Shown in pieces: positions 1-5,125 of a DNA stretch of 5,125 nucleotides. Origin of the DNA: SB15 sp964557285 (GTDB lineage Bacteria > Chloroflexota > Anaerolineae > Aggregatilineales > J027). The translations under genes were made by a program, and so were the position numbers. Below the pieces are notes generated by a model. That model did no database searches and was not told the DNA's origin. It worked only from the letters and a program-made list of their open reading frames with translations. The number at the start of each line of letters is the position of its first letter. Position 1 is the stretch's first letter. The DNA is taken from NCBI GenBank assembly GCA_964557285.1, contig CAZKZS010000365.1, forward strand, positions 1 through 5,125, written 5' to 3'.

Positions 1-40
1 GGGCGGGAATCGGGCGTACCGCCCTCGTCCCCGCCCCTAC
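1..40. repeat. GC-rich nested inverted repeat, cut by the left edge
   Basis: Two nested stems are visible. The outer arms are GGGCGGG (1-7) and CCCGCCC (30-36). The inner arms are GGGCG (12-16) and CGCCC (20-24) around a TAC loop. Read on the minus strand the element starts with GTAGGGGCGGGG. That resembles the GTAGGG start of the palindrome at 3516-3541, so both may belong to one family of small interspersed intergenic repeats. It could also be the terminator of a gene left of the window, but no T-tract follows on the plus strand. The element may extend beyond position 1. Confidence 0.5.
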
Positions 41-89
41 ATTCATCTTCCTGTCCGCCCTTGACCACGAGTAGAGAAGGGAAGCAATA

Positions 90-98
90 TGGTATAAT
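90..98 (+). promoter_or_regulatory. Extended -10 promoter of the histidine kinase gene
   Basis: The sequence TGGTATAAT matches the extended -10 consensus TGnTATAAT exactly, with the hexamer at 93-98. There is no good -35 hexamer at 16 to 18 bp spacing, as expected for extended -10 promoters. The TTGACC at 61-66 is 26 bp away, too far for a normal spacer. Transcription would start near position 105, leaving a leader of about 10 nt before the ATG at 115. That leader has no recognisable Shine-Dalgarno sequence. Confidence 0.55.
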
Positions 99-114
99 TA
101 AGAACATAGACAAA

Positions 115-1950
115 ATGGATGAGATATTCATTGTGCCTAATTTGAGTGACGCGCTTGAAGCCCGGTTTGCCGGCGTCACTGACCCATGTGAAAAAATCGA
201 CCTGCTGAACGAACTGGCCTGGCAGCTTCATCATCTTGACCCCGCCCGCAGCCGCGACTTTTGTATTCAGGCACGGGAACTGGCCTCTGAAACTGACCCG
301 CCCTACACGGACGGTCTGGCACGCAGCCTGTCTATTCTTTCCGCGCTGGAATGGGAGGTGTCCAATTATCAAACAGCGTTCTGGCTGGCACTTGAAGCGC
401 GGGGACTGCTGCAAACCAGTGGCAACCTGAAGCAGCTTGCTTTTGTGACCAATCATCTCGCAAGCATCAGTTTTTATCTGGGCGACTATCCGCACGCGCT
501 CGAACTGGGCTATGAAGCCCTCCGGCTGGTCGAAAGAAGTGGGGATGAGGAATTACAGGCCAGCCTGCTCAATGATGTCGCCTATTATCAGATTCATGTG
601 GGTGAATTTTCCGACGCCCTGCCCCAGCTTTTGAAAAGCCTGCAAATGCACCGGAAAATCGGTTCAAAAGCCGGTGAAGCGCAGACTCTGGACAGCCTGG
701 GCAAAGCCTGTTATCTGATGGGTGATTATGTTCAGGCGCTGGCCTATGAATTACAAAGCCTGGATGTGAATCGGGTAGCGGGATACAAACGGGCGGAAAC
801 CGAAGCCACCCATCATATTGGGAAAATCTACGCCGCTTCCGGCGACTATTCCCAGGCATTTTTTTATTTTGAACAGGCGCTTCAACAGGCACAGGAACGC
901 GGATATAAACTTTTTGAAGCTGCTATCCTGCTCGATATGGGGCGGGGCTGTGCTGCCAAACAGGAAACCGCCCTTGCTTTTAAATACCTGATGCAGGGCC
1001 TGGCCGTTGCGGAAACCCTTCAGGCACTGCCCGTCATTTTTGAAATCCATGAAGCGCTAGCGGGGGTTTATGAGCAGGTCGGCGACACCACCAGAGCGCT
1101 GGCACACTACAAGCAGTTTCATAACATCCGGGAAGAAGTGCTGAACGAAAAAAACAGCAGTCGGCTGCACAATTTACAGGTCATTCACGAAACCGAACAG
1201 GCAAAACATAAAGCGGAAATTTACCAGCTTAAAAATGTTGCCCTTCAGCGCGAAATTGAGGAGCGCGAAACCCTCATTGCCGAACTGGATGCCTTTGCCC
1301 ATACGGTTGCCCATGACCTGAAAAATCCTCTGTCGGTTATTCTGGGCTACAGCGAAATTGTGCAGGCCGAAATTAAAGCGCAGGGGTATGAAAATGCGCT
1401 TAAAATGGCCGGATCGCTGGAACAGGCGACGCGGAAGGCGGGTCGGATTGTAGATGAACTGCTGCTGCTGTCACGGGTACGGCAAAAAGAAGTCATTCCC
1501 CACCCAATTGACATGGCAGAGGTAATCCATCAGGTGGAAAAACGCCTGGCCTATCTGATACAGGATAACCACGTAACCCTTATCAAGCCGCAGCGCTGGC
1601 CTGCTGCGCTTGGATACGCACCCTGGATTGAGGAAGTCTGGGCAAATTACATCACCAATGCCATTAAATACGGCGGCTCACCCCCCTCCGTTGAACTTGG
1701 CGCTACGCTGGAGGGAGGTTTTGTGCGTTTCTGGGTGCGCGATAACGGTGACGGCATCACCGCCGAAGATCAGAAACGGCTGTTTGTGGCCTTCACCCGC
1801 CTTAATCAAACCCGTCCAGGCGGGCATGGGTTGGGGTTGTCGATTGTCAAGCGGATTGTCGAAAAACTGGGCGGCACGGTCGGCGTCGAAAGTACGGGTA
1901 TTGCCGGTCAGGGCAGCCGATTCAGTTTTACCCTTGCAGCGCAGAGATAA
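115..1950 (+). CDS. Cytoplasmic TPR-repeat sensor histidine kinase
   Basis: This is a 611-residue soluble sensor kinase with no signal peptide or membrane segment. It should autophosphorylate on a histidine in response to a ligand or partner protein bound by its TPR domain. Residues 31 to about 350 form TPR units that repeat every 40 residues (helix starts near 31, 72, 112, 152, 192, 232, 272 and 312). A charged coiled-coil linker follows (about 350-392). The HisKA H-box is VAHDLKNPLS with His400. The HATPase domain has the N-box (N511 and N515 in WANYITNAIKYGG), G1 DNGDGI (543-548), F-box FVAFTRL and G2 GHGLGLSI (570-577), so all catalytic boxes look intact. The frame is open back to a TTG at 61, but the promoter at 90-98 would lie inside that longer version, so the ATG at 115 is preferred. 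No response regulator is adjacent, so this is an orphan kinase within the window. The activating signal cannot be read from the sequence. Confidence 0.93.
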   Translation: MDEIFIVPNLSDALEARFAGVTDPCEKIDLLNELAWQLHHLDPARSRDFCIQARELASETDPPYTDGLARSLSILSALEWEVSNYQTAFWLALEARGLLQTSGNLKQLAFVTNHLASISFYLGDYPHALELGYEALRLVERSGDEELQASLLNDVAYYQIHVGEFSDALPQLLKSLQMHRKIGSKAGEAQTLDSLGKACYLMGDYVQALAYELQSLDVNRVAGYKRAETEATHHIGKIYAASGDYSQAFFYFEQALQQAQERGYKLFEAAILLDMGRGCAAKQETALAFKYLMQGLAVAETLQALPVIFEIHEALAGVYEQVGDTTRALAHYKQFHNIREEVLNEKNSSRLHNLQVIHETEQAKHKAEIYQLKNVALQREIEERETLIAELDAFAHTVAHDLKNPLSVILGYSEIVQAEIKAQGYENALKMAGSLEQATRKAGRIVDELLLLSRVRQKEVIPHPIDMAEVIHQVEKRLAYLIQDNHVTLIKPQRWPAALGYAPWIEEVWANYITNAIKYGGSPPSVELGATLEGGFVRFWVRDNGDGITAEDQKRLFVAFTRLNQTRPGGHGLGLSIVKRIVEKLGGTVGVESTGIAGQGSRFSFTLAAQR

Positions 1951-1966
1951 TCAGACTCATACGGGA

Positions 1967-1972
1967 TATAAT
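1967..1972 (+). promoter_or_regulatory. -10 hexamer upstream of the UroD-family gene
   Basis: A perfect TATAAT lies in the 35-bp gap after the kinase stop codon, 19 nt (first base to first base) upstream of the ATG at 1986. No convincing -35 is present at 16 to 18 bp and there is no TGn extension, so strength is uncertain. Initiation would fall near 1979, giving a leader of only about 7 nt. If it is active, this gene is expressed independently of the kinase. If not, read-through from the kinase promoter is possible because no terminator is seen in the gap. Confidence 0.4.
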
Positions 1973-1985
1973 GGGGTAATTTCCT

Positions 1986-2957
1986 ATGCACAAACGTGAA
2001 CGTTTAATAAAAACCATTGCGGGCGAAAAAATAGACCGTGTTCCGGTGGCGCTGTGGCGTCACTGGCCGGGCGACGACCAGCGCCCCGCCGATTTAGCGC
2101 GGGCAATCCTCACCTTTCAGCAGCAGTGGGACTGGGATTTTGTGAAAGTGACCCCCGCCAGCAGTTACGCGATTCGAGATTATGGCATACAGGATCGATG
2201 GGTGGGCAGTATCGAAGGCACACGCGAATATACCCAGCGTGTGATTCATGCGCCGGAGGATTGGGAAAATCTCCCTCCCCTTGACCCTACCCGGGGTGCA
2301 TTGGGAGAACAACTGGAAACCTTGCGGCTGGTCAAAGCGGGTCTGGAAACCGATGTGCCTTTTCTGCATACGATATTTAGCCCATTGGCACAGGCAAAAA
2401 ATCTGGCGGGGGGAGATGTGCTGCTGAAACACATCCAAGAAGCGCCAGAAGCCGTCAAAACCGGATTAAAAATCATCACCGAAAACACGCAGCGTTATCT
2501 GGAGGTGTTAAAAAATACGGCTGTGGATGGCATTTTTTACGCAATCCAACATGCGTCCTTTGCCCTGCTGACGGAGGACGAATATCGCACTCTGGGACGC
2601 CCGTTTGACTTGCAACTTTTAAATAACCTGCCCTGGCAGTTTAACATGCTGCATTTACACGGCATGTCGCCAATGTTTGACCTGATAGCGGATTACCCTG
2701 TGCAAAGTATCAACTGGCATGACCGCGAAACCTCCCCAACCCTGGAAGCGGGGAAGGAAAAATTTAACGGGGCGGTCTGCGGTGGGTTGGGGCGCTGGGA
2801 TTTTGTGCATCATGGTACGCCGGAACAGGTGCGTGAGCAGGCGTTGGACGCGATTCAACAGGCAGAAGGCCGACGGTTGATTCTCTCCACGGGCTGCGTG
2901 ATGATGACCACCACCCCCCAGGCCAATATTCGGGCAGTGCGCGAATCAGTTGAATAA
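1986..2957 (+). CDS. Uroporphyrinogen decarboxylase (UroD) family protein
   Basis: This is a 323-residue cytoplasmic protein of the UroD/cobalamin-methyltransferase TIM-barrel superfamily, a little shorter than typical HemE. The family opening is clear: RERLIKTIAGEKIDRVPVALW (residues 4-24), followed by WRHWPGDD where true UroD has its RQAGR-type substrate loop. That replacement argues against a genuine haem-pathway HemE. Late in the barrel are HLHG (His223, His225) and then STGC (Cys304) followed by TTPQANIRAVRE, the usual C-terminal helix. MtaA/MtbA-type methyltransferases bind zinc through H-x-C and a distant Cys. Here the pattern is H-x-H with a Cys 79 residues later, so a metal site is plausible but inferred. 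No corrinoid protein gene is visible nearby. The substrate is unknown; candidates are a corrinoid methyl transfer or another decarboxylation. The start ATG at 1986 lies just after a -10 box and has only a weak GGGG upstream. Confidence 0.88.
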   Translation: MHKRERLIKTIAGEKIDRVPVALWRHWPGDDQRPADLARAILTFQQQWDWDFVKVTPASSYAIRDYGIQDRWVGSIEGTREYTQRVIHAPEDWENLPPLDPTRGALGEQLETLRLVKAGLETDVPFLHTIFSPLAQAKNLAGGDVLLKHIQEAPEAVKTGLKIITENTQRYLEVLKNTAVDGIFYAIQHASFALLTEDEYRTLGRPFDLQLLNNLPWQFNMLHLHGMSPMFDLIADYPVQSINWHDRETSPTLEAGKEKFNGAVCGGLGRWDFVHHGTPEQVREQALDAIQQAEGRRLILSTGCVMMTTTPQANIRAVRESVE

Positions 2958-2977
2958 TCGAACAGGCGTGCTATACT
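2950..2977 (+). promoter_or_regulatory. Sigma-70-type promoter of the DinB/ClbS-like gene
   Basis: A -35 hexamer TTGAAT (2950-2955), a 16-bp spacer and a -10 hexamer TATACT (2972-2977) are present. The -10 has an upstream TG dinucleotide (2969-2970), making it extended as well. The -35 overlaps the last codons and stop of the UroD-family gene. Transcription would begin near 2984, giving a leader of about 18 nt that contains AAGG (2991-2994) and AGGG (2996-2999) as possible ribosome-binding sequence. This is the best-formed promoter in the window. Confidence 0.6.
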
Positions 2978-3001
2978 TTTTCCAGTGAGAAAGGCAGGGT
3001 A

Positions 3002-3499
3002 ATGACCGAACCAATGAGTAAATCCGAACTGCTGGCCGCTATAGATACAGGCTGGCGCGACCTGAATACGTATATTGGTACATTGAGCGAAACCCAGATG
3101 ACCCAACCCACCGATGCAGCAGGTTGGACCGTCAAAGACCACCTGATGCATCTGGCGGTGTGGGAGGACGGGGTATTAGCGCTGCTGGAAAGGCAATCTC
3201 GCCGTGAACGCATGGGCATTGACGCGGCCATGTGGAAACGATGGGATTTTGATGAAATCAACGCGGTGATTCAGCAGCAGCACAAGGACAAATCGCTTGA
3301 GGACGTGTTAAAAACCCATCAGGAGATTCACCAGCGTCTGGTTGACCATATTCAGGCCGCGACTCAGGAAGATTTGTACCGTCCCAGTTCCTATTTTGAG
3401 CCGGAAGGCGGCGATAGAACCTTGTTCAGTCACATTGCAGGCAATACCTTCGGCCATTACGAAGAACACATCCCCTGGATGGATGCCATCGTCACGTAA
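3002..3499 (+). CDS. DinB-like / ClbS-DfsB family four-helix-bundle protein
   Basis: This is a 165-residue soluble, mainly helical protein. The hallmark is GWTVKDHLMHLAVWED (residues 41-56), the conserved helix of ClbS/DfsB and DinB_2 proteins, carrying His47 and His50. The C-terminal helix carries HIAGNTFGHYEEHIPWM with His144, His152 and His156. In DinB-fold proteins one His from the first motif and two from the last helix form a metal site, and His47, His152 and His156 fit that spacing. Characterised relatives include metal-dependent thiol transferases and the colibactin-resistance hydrolase ClbS, but most members, including this one, have no assigned substrate. A second in-frame ATG at 3014 (residue 5) is an alternative start; 3002 is preferred because AAGG and AGGG lie closer to it. 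The gene has its own promoter and nothing nearby suggests a toxin or antibiotic pathway. Confidence 0.85.
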   Translation: MTEPMSKSELLAAIDTGWRDLNTYIGTLSETQMTQPTDAAGWTVKDHLMHLAVWEDGVLALLERQSRRERMGIDAAMWKRWDFDEINAVIQQQHKDKSLEDVLKTHQEIHQRLVDHIQAATQEDLYRPSSYFEPEGGDRTLFSHIAGNTFGHYEEHIPWMDAIVT

Positions 3500-3518
3500 T
3501 ATATAGGCGAATGTGGTA

Positions 3519-3541
3519 GGGACACGGCAGTGCCGTGTCCC
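3519..3541. repeat. Perfect palindrome between convergent genes, possible bidirectional terminator
   Basis: Arms GGGACACGGCA (3519-3529) and TGCCGTGTCCC (3531-3541) are perfect reverse complements around one central G. As RNA this would be a very stable hairpin with about 9 bp and a small loop. It occupies most of the 44-bp gap between the stop codons of two convergent genes, so it could end or shield transcripts from both sides. No T-tract follows on either strand, so it is not a classical intrinsic terminator. It is preceded by GTA (3516-3518), giving the same GTAGGG edge as the element at 1-40 read on the minus strand, which suggests a dispersed repeat family. Confidence 0.65.
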
Positions 3542-3543
3542 CG

Positions 3544-3951
3544 CTAAATTCCCCGTCCACAGCCAGAACAAATCCGGTCATGCAGCGAAACAATGCCCCC
3601 GCAGTGCTGGCATGTCCATCGTTCTTTTTCCGCCAGCAAAAATGCTTCTGCACCCCTTGTTTTTAACTGACGCGCATTTTCAATCAAACTCATCTGGTAT
3701 CTTGTCCGGTAGCTGCGGTCAAGCCGTTTAATCAGGACACAGGGAAAATCCGCACAATCACCGCAAAAATCCACCTCATGCGCGGCAGCACAGGTTTTAA
3801 TTTTACATTTCCGGCAGTGTTCCGGCTTACTTTCATCCTGCCCCCGGCATCCCTGACAGGGTTTTTTCTCCCTCAAATGAACGTAACATGCCAGACAGTT
3901 GATGCCACAGGGCGCAAGGAAAGTTTCTGGAATTTCATTAAGCATTTTCAT
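3544..3951 (-). CDS. Cysteine-rich DUF3795 protein with C-terminal zinc ribbon
   Basis: This 135-residue protein has 15 cysteines. The N-terminal DUF3795 part starts LAPCGINCLACYVH (residues 12-25) and has Cys at 15, 19, 22, 32, 35, 46, 49, 54, 63, 66 and 71, mostly as C-x2-C pairs. A charged helical stretch (about 72-111) leads to a separate C-terminal zinc-ribbon-like motif, C114-x2-C117 and C128-x2-C131. Metal binding (zinc or iron-sulfur) is very likely from the cysteine pattern, but DUF3795 has no established function that I can assign. Its start codon overlaps the glycosyltransferase stop as TAATG, which points to translational coupling on one transcript. A second ATG two codons in (3945) is an alternative start. 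No signal peptide or membrane segment is seen, so it is probably cytoplasmic. Confidence 0.85.
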   Translation of the reverse strand: MKMLNEIPETFLAPCGINCLACYVHLREKKPCQGCRGQDESKPEHCRKCKIKTCAAAHEVDFCGDCADFPCVLIKRLDRSYRTRYQMSLIENARQLKTRGAEAFLLAEKERWTCQHCGGIVSLHDRICSGCGRGI

Positions 3952-5125
3952 TAAAACTGCTCACTTATTGTACTGGTGATTCGTTTGCGTTCGGTGTGTT
4001 TGATCGTGGTGAAAAATTCAACGGTGCGCTGCGCGATATTTTCCCATCGGAACTGCTGGGCAGCGGATTCGGCGTTCTGGCCTAAAGTGCGGCGCAACTC
4101 CGGGTTTTTCCACAGCCGTTCAAAAGCATCGGCCAGCGCCAATTTATCATCAACCGGCACATAGAGCAGATGTACCCCGTCCTCAAATTCGGGCAGCGTG
4201 CTATCCTGCGGCGGCGTGGTGATAATCGCACAGCCGTAAGACAGCGCCGCCTGTAACGAAGTCCGGCGCAGCGACACCCCATCTTTAAATGGCAGCGCGA
4301 CCACATCTGCCGCCGCGAAATACGCCCCGACTTCGGAATCGGAAAGAAAACCCGTCCAGTAAGGATGAATGTATAAATCCTGGGCAAGTTTGTCCATTTC
4401 CTGCACATACGCTAGATTGGTGGTGTCGCTTGAACCCGTCCGCCCGCCAAGCATCAGCAGTTGGATTGGGATGTTATGGTCGATGGCGGTTTTGGCAGCT
4501 TTAAACAGCGTATCTACCCCCTTGACCGCGTTCACAAACCCAAAATGAGCCACCACCAGCGTATGTTGGTCAACTCCCAGCCGCAGCCGAATTTCGTCGC
4601 GGCGGTCAGATTTTACGACTTTAACCGTTGCTCCCAGAGGAATCTGTGCGATTTTCAGGTGTGGGAAACGTTCGCGCAGGGTTTTTTCATCCCCGCGATT
4701 GGTGACAATCACGCCCGCGCTGCGTCGTGCCATCTCCAACACAATCCAGTTTCGCAGCCGCCCCGCCTTTGGAAACAGATACGGAAACCGTAAATCGTGA
4801 AAGGTGGTGATAAAAGGAATTTTATGGAACAGGGAAGGCAAAAAATGAATCAGCGCGGCCATGTCATAAGCGGCGGTCTGGAACTGCAAATTGACCACCT
4901 CCAGCCCATGTTTATCTGCCCACCCCGTAATTTTCCCAAACACCGCCCGATTCCAGTTGCGGATTTCGGCGGTCACATGAATGTCATCTGGATACGTAGC
5001 TGCATCGGGATGAGTCAGGACAAACACCTCATGCCCCAACGCGACCATTTCACGCCCTAAAATCTGAGTGTAATCCGCGATTCCCCCTTCCATCGGCGGA
5101 TACTCACCTGTAATCAACCCGATTC
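3951..5125 (-). CDS. GT4-family glycosyltransferase, 5' end cut by the window edge
   Basis: At least 390 residues of a two-domain GT-B glycosyltransferase are present. Counting the Leu codon TTG at 5117 as 1, the N-terminal acceptor domain opens with ITGEYPPMEGGIADYT (2-17) and includes TTFHDLR (104-110). The donor domain has IPLGATV (159-165), VVAHFGFVNAVKG (188-200), a TGFL segment (255-258) and DGVSLRRTSLQAALSYG (279-295). Such enzymes move a sugar from a nucleotide-sugar onto a lipid, polysaccharide or small-molecule acceptor at the cytoplasmic side of the membrane; sugar and acceptor cannot be read here. The usual EX7E motif is replaced by D-G-V-S-L-R-R-x-S-L, seen in a subclade of the family. 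The TTG at 5117 should not be taken as the start: upstream codons read xGA-ATC-GGG, giving a typical R-I-G-L-I-T-G-E-Y strand, so the true ATG probably lies just beyond 5125. The stop overlaps the DUF3795 start codon. Confidence 0.92.
   Translation of the reverse strand, partial: IGLITGEYPPMEGGIADYTQILGREMVALGHEVFVLTHPDAATYPDDIHVTAEIRNWNRAVFGKITGWADKHGLEVVNLQFQTAAYDMAALIHFLPSLFHKIPFITTFHDLRFPYLFPKAGRLRNWIVLEMARRSAGVIVTNRGDEKTLRERFPHLKIAQIPLGATVKVVKSDRRDEIRLRLGVDQHTLVVAHFGFVNAVKGVDTLFKAAKTAIDHNIPIQLLMLGGRTGSSDTTNLAYVQEMDKLAQDLYIHPYWTGFLSDSEVGAYFAAADVVALPFKDGVSLRRTSLQAALSYGCAIITTPPQDSTLPEFEDGVHLLYVPVDDKLALADAFERLWKNPELRRTLGQNAESAAQQFRWENIAQRTVEFFTTIKHTERKRITSTISEQF

Noticed and set aside
61..66. 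TTGACC as a -35 element for the kinase promoter
   Set aside because: The spacer to TATAAT at 93 is 26 bp, well outside the workable range.
61..114. TTG-initiated N-terminal extension of the kinase by 18 residues
   Set aside because: The extension overlaps the extended -10 promoter, starts with a rare codon lacking a Shine-Dalgarno sequence, and adds low-complexity residues before the first conserved TPR helix.
43..495. Minus-strand open frame opposite the kinase start, plus other long antisense frames over the kinase, UroD-like and glycosyltransferase genes
   Set aside because: They lie opposite or out of frame with strongly recognisable genes, have no domain-like sequence and show no independent start signals.
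1149..1155. A-AAA-AAC slippery heptamer in frame inside the kinase gene
   Set aside because: A -1 shift would add about 20 codons and stop before the kinase domain, which is intriguing. The only downstream hairpin is a 4-bp stem with almost no spacer, and such A-runs arise by chance in lysine/asparagine-rich linkers.
1986..2957. True haem-pathway HemE
   Set aside because: The RQAGR-type N-terminal substrate loop is absent, other conserved HemE motifs are not seen, and no haem genes are nearby.
3002..3499. Colibactin-type self-resistance function for the ClbS-like protein
   Set aside because: Only the fold-level family is supported; there is no polyketide or non-ribosomal peptide gene in the window, so a specific resistance role would be invention.

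Overview
The window holds five protein genes and looks like ordinary bacterial chromosome of moderate to fairly high GC. Gene density is high, most gaps are 35 to 45 bp, and there are no IS ends, tRNAs, CRISPR units or phage genes. The gene types suggest a free-living bacterium, possibly Chloroflexota (Anaerolineae-like): a soluble TPR histidine kinase, a divergent UroD-family enzyme, a ClbS/DfsB-type helical bundle, DUF3795 and a GT4 glycosyltransferase. GTAGGG-flanked GC-rich inverted repeats between genes point the same way. This placement is an inference from general pattern and not a measured result.

Layout: positions 1-114 contain a GC-rich nested inverted repeat, then an extended -10 promoter. 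Three plus-strand genes follow: a cytoplasmic TPR sensor histidine kinase (115-1950), a uroporphyrinogen-decarboxylase-family protein (1986-2957) and a DinB/ClbS-like four-helix-bundle protein (3002-3499). Each has its own -10-like hexamer 19 to 30 nt upstream of its ATG, so they look like separately promoted genes with very short leaders and not one operon. A perfect 11-bp-arm palindrome (3519-3541) fills the gap to two convergent minus-strand genes. These are a cysteine-rich DUF3795 protein with an added C-terminal zinc ribbon (3951-3544) and a GT4 glycosyltransferase (from beyond 5125 to 3951). They overlap by one base (TAATG) and probably form an operon that starts to the right of the window.

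The genes do not form an obvious shared pathway. The kinase has no response regulator beside it, the UroD-like protein has no corrinoid protein beside it, and the glycosyltransferase is at the edge of a locus that cannot be seen. I found no convincing novel multi-gene system. The points most worth checking are the exact 40-residue TPR array joined to a histidine kinase, the H-x-H...C variant of the UroD/methyltransferase zinc site, the variant donor-site motif in the glycosyltransferase, the repeated start-proximal promoters, and the intergenic palindromes.
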